From assembly GCA_965112735.1 (NCBI GenBank), contig OZ218955.1, forward strand, positions 3,348,001 to 3,412,000: a DNA stretch of 64,000 nucleotides, in the 5' to 3' direction. Positions 38,484-49,524 of this stretch are shown piece after piece (position 1 is the first letter of the stretch; each line of letters starts with the position of its first letter). The notes under the pieces are model-generated. The model made no database searches and was not told where the DNA came from. It saw nothing but the letters and a program-made list of their open reading frames with translations. A program made the position numbers and the translations under genes. The stretch comes from Phaeosaccion multiseriatum. Lineage: Eukaryota > Ochrophyta, other classes.

Positions 38484-40583
38484 ATGCCATCTCTTGATGA
38501 GACGGCTCGGTTTGTGGACGAGTGGTATAAGGGAACCAAGGAGTGGGAGGCTTCGGGCGGGGTCAGCACCACAGAGCACCTCATCATCCTACTCACGGCA
38601 GTCTTGTCCTCTGTCGATTGGAAGCACATTAAGAGGGAGGGCTACACTCCCCTCCATACCCTGGCAAGAAGGAAGAAGTGGAAGAGAAAGAAGACACGGT
38701 GCTTCGAGGAGAAGGGCTTAAATATGCTGGGGAGCGTTAGGCTACTGCAGAAGTGCGGGATTGATATTGACACGAAGAGTGGCCACAACGCACCTTGTCG
38801 TTCTGGCCGGACGCCTCTGCACCTAGCTGCAAAGAGAGGACACTTCGACTTGGTGAAGGGACTCGTGGGAGCCGGTGCAAATGTCAATGTGAAATGTGAG
38901 AATAGGCGCACCGCATTGAGCTTTGCTGCTGGAGGTGACCACCCCCTGATTTTGAGGTACTTGATGAGGCATGGCGCGGAAGTGGAGGGCAGCCAGCCCC
39001 TACACCAGGCAGCGTATGTCGGCAGTCCTGAGAGTGTGGAAGCGTTGCTGAAGGCTGGAGCGAAGCCGAATGAGAGAGATGGAGATGGTTACACGGCAGC
39101 CCAGAAGTGCTGCATAGGGGGTGGCAAGAAGAAGGGAGGACGGGCGAAGGCTCTGGCTCTGTTGCTGAAGGGCGGCGCCGACGTGCAAGTGAAGAATGTA
39201 GATGATCTGACCCTCCTGCACCTCGCCGCAAGGGACGGCAATGCGCAGTGCATTCCTGTTCTGCTGGAGAGAGGGCTGCAGCTTGATGCCAGAACTGAAC
39301 AGAAGCACACACCGCTTCGTTATGCATGCTTCAACGGAAGATTGGCTTGTGTAAAGGAGCTCCTTCGCCGTGGTGCCTCTCTGGATGCAGCGTATGACGG
39401 CAGAACTCCCCTCATGAGCGCTGTTCTAAAGGGGCATGTGGCGATCACATCTGAGCTGATTGGTGCCGGTGCCTCTGTGCATGCCAAGACCAACCATTCA
39501 CTCACTGCCCTGCATTTAGCCGCCGCCCTGGGCAGCATGGAGATGGCCTACCTGCTCGTGGAGGGTGGGGCGGACGTCAGCGCTCTCGCGGAGAACCAAG
39601 AGACTCCTCTGATGACCTGCATGCGTCCTGATGATAGCAAGGTGTGCGAGCCTCTGATGGGCGCCAAATTCTCGCCTGGAGCGAAGGAGGCTCGTGAGAG
39701 GGTGGCTGCCTTTCTGCTCAAGATGGGCGCCACTGTCGACGGAAAAATCATCGCATTGGCAGGAGAGAAGGGCTTTGGTGACGTGCTTGCTTCGTTCTTT
39801 AGCACAAAGAGCGACAAGATGGATGCTCTCTCTGACAGACTCGACACCGTAGCTGAGCACTATTCCGTGACTGCCGACAGTGACGATGAGAGGGCGGACG
39901 ATGTGGTGCAGGTACGGCTGGTGAACAAGGCTACTGGAGAGAGGGGAGGGAAGCATTTCGCCTTGAGCATTCCCTTGGTGGAGCAGCTGATGAAGAAGGT
40001 CACAGACGGAGGGGAGGGCGGAGCAGAGGAAGGGACGAAGAGCGCTGGCAACGGCTCTTGTGCTTCAGGTATTCTCCCCACCTTGCTGGACCCTGCCAAG
40101 TATGGGTACAAGAGCGGCAAGAAAGGAAAGGGGAAGGGGAAGGGCAAGAAGGAGGTTGAGCTTGAGTACGACGGAGTGAACTTCACGGAGGAGGGCTTCG
40201 AGGCTGTGGTGAAGTTCGTCACCACGGGCAGCGTGGAGGAGCTGCTGACGAGGAGGCCTGGATCGGCAGGGAAGAGGAAGAGAGGCACGAACTATAGCAG
40301 TGGCAGTGGAGAAGGAAAGGACGTCCGTGTTGGTGGGGGGGCCAGCAGCAATAGCAGCAGTGGCGGAGTGAGGAAAGAGTGTCCGAAGCTGTTCGACGGT
40401 ATCAGAGCGAAGCAGGCCCTGCAGGCCGCGGAGTTCTTCTGCTTGGAGGGCCTGTCGAGGGAGGTGAAGGCGTTGATGAGCGAGTACGGCTTTGCGCTGC
40501 CGGAGGAGACGGGGGGGGGCGCACGGGCGGCAAGCACACAAGAAGGACAGCCTTTGCGGAAGAGAAGAAGAGCAAACCCGTAA
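38484..40583 (+). CDS. ankyrin-repeat protein, intronless
   Basis: Single exon, 699 aa, unusual here where most genes are split. About eight ankyrin repeats fill residues 50-430: GRTPLHLAAKRGHFDLVKGL, TALSFAAGGDHPLILRYL, SQPLHQAAYVGSPESVEALL, LTLLHLAARDGNAQCIPVLL, TPLRYACFNGRLACVKELL, RTPLMSAVLKGHVAITSELI, LTALHLAAALGSMEMAYLL. The C-terminal part (LEYDGVNFTEEGFEAVVKFV...; KQALQAAEFFCLEGL) resembles the end of a BTB/POZ fold, but I see no full BTB. It ends in a basic tail RKRRRANP that may be a nuclear signal. The last residues and stop lie in the first unit of a 74-bp tandem duplication. A decayed relative lies at about 44730-45430. Function beyond protein binding unknown. Confidence 0.9.
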   Translation: MPSLDETARFVDEWYKGTKEWEASGGVSTTEHLIILLTAVLSSVDWKHIKREGYTPLHTLARRKKWKRKKTRCFEEKGLNMLGSVRLLQKCGIDIDTKSGHNAPCRSGRTPLHLAAKRGHFDLVKGLVGAGANVNVKCENRRTALSFAAGGDHPLILRYLMRHGAEVEGSQPLHQAAYVGSPESVEALLKAGAKPNERDGDGYTAAQKCCIGGGKKKGGRAKALALLLKGGADVQVKNVDDLTLLHLAARDGNAQCIPVLLERGLQLDARTEQKHTPLRYACFNGRLACVKELLRRGASLDAAYDGRTPLMSAVLKGHVAITSELIGAGASVHAKTNHSLTALHLAAALGSMEMAYLLVEGGADVSALAENQETPLMTCMRPDDSKVCEPLMGAKFSPGAKEARERVAAFLLKMGATVDGKIIALAGEKGFGDVLASFFSTKSDKMDALSDRLDTVAEHYSVTADSDDERADDVVQVRLVNKATGERGGKHFALSIPLVEQLMKKVTDGGEGGAEEGTKSAGNGSCASGILPTLLDPAKYGYKSGKKGKGKGKGKKEVELEYDGVNFTEEGFEAVVKFVTTGSVEELLTRRPGSAGKRKRGTNYSSGSGEGKDVRVGGGASSNSSSGGVRKECPKLFDGIRAKQALQAAEFFCLEGLSREVKALMSEYGFALPEETGGGARAASTQEGQPLRKRRRANP

Positions 40584-40687
40584 TGAAGTGCCTTGGCTGC
40601 TGCAGAAGGAGCAAGGAAGGACAGCCTTTGCGGAAGAGAAGAAGAGCAAACCCGTAATGAAATGCCTTGGCTGCTGCAGAAGGAGCA
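40543..40687 (+). repeat. 74-bp tandem duplication over the ankyrin gene stop
   Basis: Two copies start at 40543 and 40617 (AAGGACAGCCTTTGCGGAAG...) and end in GCTGCTGCAGAAGGAGCA; they differ at very few bases. The first contains the last 13 codons and the stop; the second lies in the 3' flank. Confidence 0.95.
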
Positions 40688-42009
40688 TTTCAGGCCGCGC
40701 ACTTGTTTATTCTTGGAGGGCAGTCAGGAAGGGAGGAGCATGGACCCAGGGAGGGAGGGAGGGGGAGGGAGGGATGGAGAGAGGGAGGGGGGGAGGAGGG
40801 GAGGGAGGGGGAGGGAGGGAGGGAGGGAGAGAGGGAGGGAGGGAGGGAAGAAGTGAGGGAGGGAGGAAGTGAGGGAGGGAGGGAGAGAGAGGGAGGGAGG
40901 GAGAGAGGGAGGGAAGGTGGGAGGGATGGAGAGAGGGAGGGAGGGAGGGGGGGGAGGGGGAAACGGGGGCTGTGTGTTCAGAGTGGGAGTGGTAGTGAGA
41001 CTTGTGAAGAAGAAGGCCCGTTGCTACCGGACTAAGCCTCTCGAATTTCTTGGAAGCGTTCGTGTGCGCCGACGAGGAGGGTGGTCGAGGTGAAGAAACT
41101 GAAACCGAACGAGCAGCATTGGCTTCCTCGGCCGGACATGCAGCACTCACAAATGGGCTGCTCTACTCTCTGCAAACTCCAACTCGGCCTCCTTCCTACC
41201 CGTCTGTCTCTCGGGGCTTCCTCTCCGCCTTAGGACCGAATAGTTATAGTAAGTACCGGGACGAAAGGAAACTGACGGAGTGAAATGCAGCATGTACAGT
41301 GTTTTTCATTGGCCATTTACTGCCGCTCTGTCACTCAGTTTTACGATGCTTTACTATACTACCTCTCTCCCTTCTCTTGCTGGCACTCCCCACTGTTGTG
41401 AGTCAAGTCGCTCCACAGAGTGCCATCCCCATGCCTGTTAATGCCGCTTCTGTCTACACTATACTATTCTACATCTCTTCCCGTCCTCCTGCTCAAACTA
41501 AATAACATTTTGGTCTTTACAATCGCTCTATCGCTGACTATACTCTATCTACATGTTTTTCCTCCTTAGTGTCTGTACTGTCTATAAATCTGTTCCCCTC
41601 CTCCTTCTGGCACTCTCCCAGGCTGTAAGTCAAGGCGAGCCAAAGAGTGCCATCCCGAATCTCATGAAGGCCGCGCTATCGCTACACTATACACTATCTA
41701 CTCTCGCTATATACTATGTACTAAACAATACACTATAAACTATGTACTAAACAATCTCCCTCCTCCCTGCTGCGACACAACGCTATACTTAGCCTAGAGT
41801 GCCGCCTTCATTAACGATGGCACTCCATGCTCGACTTTCACGAACCCTAGCTCGCTGTCGTTGAGCTCTTCCGTGTCAATAAATCACCAATTCAGCACCG
41901 CCGTTCTGCCTCTGCCGTCGTCGGTCGGCGTCTTACGACCCCCACGTATATCCCCCTTTGTGGGTGCGTGTGTGTGTGTTTGTGTGTGTGTGTGTGATTG
42001 TGTGATTGG

Positions 42010-42060
<51 letters not shown>

Positions 42061-42437
42061 TGTGTGTGTGTGTGGGTGTGTGTGTGTGCTTGTGTGGGTG
42101 GGTGTGCGTGTGTGTGGGTGTATGTGTGAGTGTAAGTGTGTGGGGGTGGGGGTGTATATTTGTGTGTGTGGGTGGGTGGGGGTGTATGTGTGTCTGTCCT
42201 GCAGGCTGGCCCTGGCTCCTCCGTGCTTCGCTGAAGGTGAATGGAGCGAAACTTCCTCCTCCGCAACCCATGGCGCCTCCGAAGTCCGTCAGTAGTGAGT
42301 CCGGTCAGTCCATCAGTCAGTCCATCCATCCGTCAGTCCGTCCGTCAGTCCTGCATCACCATAGCAGCCAGTGGTAGTCTGCGACCGTTGGCGGCGGGGA
42401 CTCGAAGGACTCTCCTTCCCGTCCCTAGGGCTGAGGC
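40584..42437. other. convergent flank rich in repeats
   Basis: 1.85 kb without a supported gene. Contents: second unit of the 74-bp duplication, a segment resembling the ankyrin gene's C-terminal code (40686-40728), GGGA arrays (40748-40965), an imperfect duplicated block (41382-41455 and 41606-41690) and a long TG array (41965-42195). Confidence 0.6.
41965..42195. repeat. (TG)n microsatellite
   Basis: TG and TGGG repeats over 230 bp in the region between the ankyrin and acidic-protein genes. Translations such as repeated VCVC in these frames are artefacts. Confidence 0.95.
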
Positions 42438-44288
42438 TCAGCATCCTGCTTGCTTCAGCCAGGTTTCCAGCTGCGTGAGGTCCAGCGTGGAGACCGAGTA
42501 CTCCTCCTCCCGCGCCTCCCACGCCTCCCACTGCTCTAAGTCCTCCCACTGCAGTGGCGTCTGCTGCTGCTCCTGTGATGGAGAGAGCGGCCACGTCTGT
42601 GATGCCCTCTTCCACTGCTGTCGCCGCGCTGTCGGATTTCGTGGCGCACGCGCCCGCGCCCAGGCGGCCAAGGTGGGGTGTACGGTGGGAGCCTGCGCAC
42701 ATGTTGAAGGAGTTGCAGTGGAGGGGGTGGAGTGGAGTGGAGCGGATTATTGGCACTCAAAGGAGATGGTATGGAGCTCCAGGAGTGTTCCAGCACTATC
42801 GATCGACATGAGCGTCTCTCAGGAAACAGCCCAGGTATACAAGATGGAGTAAGAAGGCCACACAAGACCCAGTCAAGCGAAGGTGAAACACCTTCTTCGT
42901 TGCTCAGTCTCTCCTCTGAGAGGCGACGCGACTACCATTGCCTCCTTACTCACTCACTCACTCACGCCACCTTCGTCACCTTCTTCACTCACATCTTCAA
43001 GGAGTACATCTTCAAGCTCGGCAGTAGGGCACAGGGCCATCGGATAGCTCCACCTCTTCTCCTCCGCCTCTTCGAGCGCCTTCCTCTTCTCCGTCAGCAC
43101 CTGCCACCTCCTTTCCTCCGCCTCCCGCTCTTGGACCCCACACCCCTCCGTCTTGACAGTTAGGGGGTTGAGAGGAGGGAAGAAGCTCTCATGGTGCCGG
43201 ACGTCGAGCAACTGCCTCTCCTCCGCCTCCCCGTGTCGGGACTTCTCTTCGTTTAGTCTCACCCGCTCGTGCTGAAAGCGATTGAACTTTGGTTCTCTCT
43301 CCTTCTTTTCGGCCTGTGCAGCCTTCAGCTTCACCATCAGCCCTGTCTCCTCCCTTTCCTTCTCCTCCTTCTCCTTCTCCTCCTCCTCTGTCTCCTCCTC
43401 CTCCGTCTCCTCATCCTCCGTCTCCTCATCCTCCGTCTCCTCATCCTCCGTCTCCTCCTCCTCCTCCTCCTCCTCCTCCGTCTCCTCCTCCTCCTGTTCC
43501 TGCTCCTCCTCCTCCTCCTCATCCTCCTCCTCCTCCTCCTCCTCCTCCGCCTTCTTCTTCTTCTCCTCCGCGTCGTCGTCGTTCTCTCCCTCGAAAACAT
43601 GTCCCCATTCACAGCTGAGGCCATCGGACTTCAACTCCTCATACTCCTCCTCGTTCTCCTTTTCGGCCTCAGTAGTCTGCAACCTCGCCACCTGCACTGC
43701 TGCCCTCCGCATGAGCCCCTCCCCTCCCCTCCCCTCCTCCTCCATAATGTTGTGCGAGAGGAAAACTCTTGCTCGTCCTGCGTACTGGTGTGTGGCCTCG
43801 AGGAAGTGGTGTGAGGCTGCGACGAACTGGAGCGCTAGAGCATGCTCTGCCAAGAGCACCTTCCCCCCCTCGGTGACGAGCGTTCTCCACTCTGCACTCT
43901 GCACAGCCTGCCGCGCCTTCCCTACCTTGCGCTGACAATATCCACACTGCTGCTGGACATCTAGAACTAACTCCCCTGTCATCTCCGCCTTCCGCAGGCG
44001 CCCCTCCTTGCCCAACCTCCTCCACGGCCCGCACCTCTCCTTCATTTCGACCTCAGCAGTGACCAGCAGCCTCGCCACCAGCACTAGAGCTCTCTGCTCG
44101 AGCTCTTCCCTCATCTGCCGCAGCTGCTCCCCTCCTCTACCGCCGGCCATTTGGTCCCTCTTGCGGCAGAAGGTGAGTATTCCCAGTGACATGTACAGCA
44201 CTAGAGCATGCTGCGCCAGGCTCACCTTCCTGTCCTCGGCGTTGTGGCAGAAGCTCCACACTTCTGTGTGATTGGCCTGCGAGTTCAT
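42438..44288 (-). CDS. acidic protein of unknown function with internal duplication
   Basis: Two exons, complement 42966-44288 and 42438-42572; 485 aa. Exon 1 ends ...DEGG at a GTGAGT donor. Exon 2, after a catcacag acceptor, begins EQQQTPLQWEDLEQW and ends LETWLKQAGC; phase 0. The first half contains two related blocks: HALVLYMS...EELEQRALVLVARL near residue 27 and HALALQFV...RRAAVQVARL near residue 150, probably an old internal duplication. The middle is a Glu run (EEETEDEETEDEE) encoded by CTC-rich DNA, followed by Lys/Glu/Arg coiled-coil sequence. No known domain recognised. Confidence 0.65.
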
Positions 44289-45925
44289 GGCGACCGTCTC
44301 TAAAAAAGTTTCTTTGTCTCTGGCCCCTCTTCAACCTTACTCTCCCACCCATGCATCATTGTAAACTTTCTTCCCGCGTTTACAATGATGCATGCGTTTA
44401 CAATGATGCATGAGGTAAGCTAAAACAACGGCCCAAGCCAAACGGAACACTTTTTAATGGGGAGACCCCAATAAAAGCCAGCGTCGGAAAGACCGCCCGC
44501 CCCCCCCCTCCTTCCTTGCCTCTCTTCCCTCCCTCTTCCCCTCTCCTTCCTTCTTACTCCCTCCTTCTTCCAATCCATCCATCTCTCCTTCTTCCTTACC
44601 ACCCTTTCCGCTCCCAAGCCACAAAGTCGCGGAAGAGTGTCGAGAAGTGAACTGTCGAGAAGAAGTGAGAATGTGCTGCCATCAATAATCCTCCTCCTGC
44701 CCAAGGGCGATATATGTAGAACATAGAACATAAACTATGTTGCTGGGGGCCGTCAAGCTGCGGAAGGAGGGCTGCTGGCAACTTAACCCCCCCCAGCTGG
44801 GAGATTGACGTGGGTATCAGAGCAGTTCCTCCCCTCTCTGCGAAATCAGCCAACGGCTTTATCCGCCTTCCTGTTATCTCGCTGAGCACGGCAATGTGAA
44901 GTGCATTCCTCCTCACTTGTGGGGACAGGAAGGGCTACAGACTGATGCCCGAGACGTCCAGGTGAAAACACGCTGCACTTTTGGCTTGGTCGCGGCCGCG
45001 GTGCCCCTCCGGATCTGGGGAATCTCTTCGGCAACATCCCGCTCCTCGACACCATCAGGCATGGCTGCGTAGAGATCGCCAGCTGATTCGCGCCGGTGCC
45101 TCTCTCGGTAAGATGATGACCTACCTACTCGTGGAGGCCAGGGCTGATGTCCGCGTTCTCACGAAGAGCGAAGAAAGGCGTCTGATGATCGCAAGGCAAC
45201 TGAGGTGCTCGACAGGCAAGGAGCGAGGGTTGCATGGCTGCCTGGAGGGGAGGAGGGAAGGAGGCGGGGGACACCGCTGCATTTTCCCTCAAGATGGGCG
45301 CTCCTGTCGCTAGTAAGGTCGTCGTTATGGCTGCGAACGAGGCCTTTAGTGATGTGTTTGCCTGGGAAGAGAAAAGGAAAGGAAGATAGGTGCTCTCTTT
45401 GACTGCCTCGGCGCAGTACAGCGATGTGAAGGAGGGGGAGGAGGAAACAATAAGGAGGTCAGGAGGAGGGGCAGATGGGCTTCTCAGGCAGGGAGTCACT
45501 ATGTACATAGACGAGGGGATACAATGCGACGAGCTTCGGGCGGTTCAGACCCCCCATACAAGTCTATATATATAGAAGGATATTTTTAGCTGTGCCACTC
45601 TTCCTTCTACGCTTCCTTCCATATGTACAGCGCCGCCCCGCCCCGCCTCGCCTCCCATTCGCGCTGGTGACGCTTCCTCAGTTTGCGCATTCTGCGGACT
45701 TGTAGCGCTTACTGCTGTAGCGTTGCTATCGATTGCTACACGCACCCCACTCCTCGCCCGCTCCAATAAATACCAGTCGGGCTCCAGCGCGCTTCTTTCA
45801 CTCTGCCTGCTGCTGCTGCTGCTGCTACAGCCGCCACGCAACCCCACCCTATCTCATCACCCTCGGTAAGGAATATATCGCTCCGTTTTGGAGCTCGTAC
45901 CCCGTTTTTCTCCATTAGTTCATGA
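44289..45925. other. flank between acidic protein and SET genes
   Basis: Contains the decayed ankyrin copy (separate entry), a short repeat AATGATGCATG (44353-44412, three copies) and about 500 bp ahead of the SET gene stop with no recognisable gene. The open frame at 45545-45847 (-) has no support. Confidence 0.55.
44730..45430 (+). pseudogene. decayed ankyrin-repeat gene copy
   Basis: Collinear nucleotide similarity to the ankyrin gene at 38484-40583, with many stops and indels. Clear blocks: AAGTGCATTCCTCCT with GATGCCCGAGA (44898-44955; parent around 39246-39300), GCTGATTCGCGCCGGTGCCT (45082-45101; parent 39457-39476), CTCGTGGAGGCCAGGGCTGA (45128-45147; parent 39556-39575), TCAAGATGGGCGC (45289-45301; parent 39718-39730) and a stretch matching the region of parent 39780. 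Start is approximate. Confidence 0.75.
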
Positions 45926-47047
45926 CTAGTACATAACGCCGAGACAGAGAGGGGCTCCGCATCGGCATGCGAGTTGCCTTCCGTCCACCCTTCCCGGCTG
46001 GTATCCGTAGTCGTACGTCAGCTCCTGAAAGGGTAGGTGAAGGGTAGGGTAGGGTAGGGTAGGGTAGGGTAGGGTAGGGTAGGGTAGGGTAGGGTAGGGT
46101 TGGGTAGGATAGGGAAAGGTAGAGTATGGTAGGGTAGGGTGGGGTAGGGTAAGGATAGGGTAGGAGGGGTTAGGGGAGGGGAGATGGGTGTCAAAGCGCG
46201 ACTGATCTGTTTGTGCGTGAGTGGGTGGGTCCGCTCGTGTCTTCGGTCTACCGGTCTATTAGGTCCATCACAAATGGCGGCGGCGTAGGAATACCTCCAT
46301 GGGTTGAATGTCGTGGGCCGCAAAGAAGCCTATCCGAGGGCGGCGGACGTCATGGTCATCCACGAACACGGGCTTACAGATGGCGATACGGTGGGGGTGA
46401 GGGAGAGGAGGGGGGGAGAGAGGGGGAGAGAGGGGGAGGGAGGGGTGAGGGGAAGGGGTAAGGGTCTCTCAATCAAAAACGATAAAGAGTCCAGAGAGAG
46501 AGAGAGGAATGAGGAGTGAGTGAGTGAGGGAGTGGTTGAGAGTGAGTGAGTGAGTGAGTGAGTGAGTGAGGGAGCGAGGGACGTACACAAGTATCTAGTG
46601 CTCAGCTTCCGTTCCAACCCAAACCCAAACTCACCTGCTTGACGAGGTTCGCGGCGCAGCTGTGATTGAAGAACCGAGCCACGTTGCCGAACCACTTGGC
46701 GTCCAGCACGATGCCGTTAGACACGTTCTCCTCCTGCCGAAAGTGAAACTCGAGGTCTCCCACCGTCACTTTATGGTGCTTCTCCTCCACCTCCTCCTCC
46801 CCTTCCTTCATCTCCTTCGCCCCCTTCATCTCGTCCTCCACCCCCGCCAGCAACTCCAGATCCCCTTCTTCTTCTTCTTCTTCTTCTTCTTCTTCTTCCT
46901 CCCCCTCCTTCAACTCCTCCTCCTCCCCCTTCAATTCCTCCCCATCCTCTTTCTTCTTCCCACTACTTTGGTGCAGGCCGGTCTGCTTCCTCCCTTCCTC
47001 ACCGCATCCCTGCTTCGCTGCACTGTCCCCCCCCTGCTGTATCACCA

Positions 47048-47079
<32 letters not shown>

Positions 47080-49488
47080 CCATAATCTCCCGACGCTGAA
47101 GAGAAACACAAGAGTCAGGGGCAGGAAAACAGGAGGGGGAAGGAAGGAGAAGGAGCGCGTCAACAGGGGGGGGGGGAGAGGGAGTGTGGGCATACACGCC
47201 CATGGGTTGCCATCCATCCGTCTCTCTACACCGAAAAGGTTGCTATTCTTCACCTGAGAGAGGCGAGGGCGTCCCCATTGGGCCCTGTCCATTCGGGCAC
47301 TGTCCATGAAGGCCCTGTCTAGCTGCTCTCATCACAGATGGCGATGAAGGCGAAGGTGGTTGCCTGTCAGCCCCTCCGTCTCCTGCCGCCTCTGCTGATG
47401 AATCACGTACCGCCCCTGCTGATGATTCTGATTCTGCAGACTGTGCCGTGAGGATCATTGGTAGCGGAACCACGACTTCCCACAAGCTGCTGTTGCCTTC
47501 TGCCTTCTCGGAAGCGGCTGGTCGTGTCCCTGGCCCTCCTGTCTCTGTCTCTGTTCCTCCTCCTCCTCCTGCTGCTGCTGCTGCGGCTGCTGCTGTATCA
47601 CCAACTGCTGCCTCAGCATAGCGCACCACATCACCCCGCTCATCAATGCCGCCGTGACGTGCCCCTGCCCCCTCTGTGTCCTCTGTGCTCTCTCTGCTCT
47701 CATCCTTCTTCTTCCGCCCTACGCTCTTCCCTCCCTCCCCGCCTCTCGCCTCTCCCCCTCTCTCCCCTGCCACTGCCCCTCCGCCTCCCCCTCCCCCTCC
47801 CTCCCCCTCCGCCTCAGCATCGCTGTTGCTGCCCGGTGCGCCAGCGATGTCGTTGACGGCGTGCCAGACGGAGCGATAGACATGGCGGGCATCTCGAGTT
47901 CGCTTAAGGAACGACGACTCCACCATCTCGTCGTCGGGCTTGCCTTTGACACCGAGCTCTTTCATTTTCTGTATACAGGAAACGGGGACAGGGGGGCAAA
48001 GCAAGAAGAGGATGGAGGGTAGAGAGAGAGTCAAAGGCGGGGCGTAAGAGACGAGAAGCAGCAGCACCCATGACTATACTCAACAATGACAATACTCACC
48101 AATACATTATACTCTCTCTCCGTCTCTTTCATCTCCCTCTCTCCCCCCCTCGCCCTCTCTCTCTCCGTCCCTCTCGCCCTCGTCCCTTCCTTCCCTCCCT
48201 CCCTCCACCTCTCTTTCCTTTCACTCCGTCTCTCTCCTCTTTCTCCCTCTCTCTCTCACACACACACTCCGCCTCTCTATCTGTCTCTCTCACTCCATCT
48301 CACCTGGACAGCAACGTCCTTAGACCAAAGGTCAAGATCGTAAAGATAAGCGTCCGACCCTTCCGCGCCCGCTCCTCTCTCTTCAGCGGCCTACGCAAGC
48401 ACAAAAAGCGTGAAATCACGTCAATTGAGCAACGGGAAAGGCGAAACAGAGCATGAAAGGGAACATGCGTTGCAGTTGAAGAGATGGTCGGCCAAGATGG
48501 TCGGCCACGGGTGCACCAGAGAGTGTCCGCCCATCGAGCATCCCACCTACCAACCCACCCACCCACCCACCTATCCACTCACCAAACTACCTCCCTACCC
48601 ACATACACCCACTCACCCCACACCAAGCCCCCCACCCATTGACTTACTACCCACCCACCTGCTCGTTGATCATCTCCCCTATGTAGCAGGAGATATACGT
48701 GCCTGCCTCGATGAACTCCGGGCAGCGCACGCCCCACCCCTTCTCCGTAGGTACGCAGCGGAACACCTTCAATTCAAATTCATGGCATAAGATAACTTAA
48801 GAATACGTAAGTCTCTCTCCTCTCTCTATCCTTTCTGTCTCGCTCTCCTTCTCTCTCTCTGTCTCCTCTCCCTCTCCTCTCTCTCCTCTGTCCCTCTCCT
48901 CTCTCTCTGTATGTATCTGTGTCTTCTCGATCTGTACCTGTAGTGGCAGAGTCGTCCCGTTGCCCACCACTCTGTTTCGGCACTCTTGCTGGTGGCAACT
49001 GCAGAACATATTACACTCGTACAGCCCGGCCCGCTAGTTGATTGGTGAGTGAGCATGGGGCATGGGAGAGAGGCAGGAGCAAGCGAGCGAGGGGGGGAGG
49101 GAGAGTGTGAGAGAGGGAGGGAGGAGAAGGTGTGTGTGAGAGAGAGTGAGTGAGAGGAGAGACAGGAACAGAGGGAGAGGGAGAGAGACAAGAGAGGGAG
49201 AGGGAGAGGAGGTGTGTGAGAGGGAAGGAGAGGGGGAGGGAGAGGGGGAGTGAGAGAGAGAGGGAGAGGTGTAGCGAGAGGACAGGCAGAGAGGAGAGAG
49301 GGACAGAGGAGACACATGCGTTACCTTGAGCTCGATGAGCTGCCTCGACTCAGAGTAGTTGGGAAACTGCCCCTCGGCAGGCGTGAGGCAAGGGCAATGT
49401 CTGTCCGTCGAGGGACGAAGGAAGGACGGGTGGAAGGGCGGGTGGACGGACAGACATACGACACACGTAAAGGAAAGCGACAGGCAGA

Positions 49489-49524
<36 letters not shown>

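Noticed and set aside
42241-42852. 203-aa plus-strand open frame
   Set aside because: Overlaps the second exon of the acidic-protein gene on the other strand, which has better splice and frame support.
45545-45847. 100-aa minus-strand frame
   Set aside because: No motif, no convincing splice partner; lies after the SET gene stop.
46030-46165. Chromosome end
   Set aside because: TAGGG array is internal to a gene whose exons continue on both sides.
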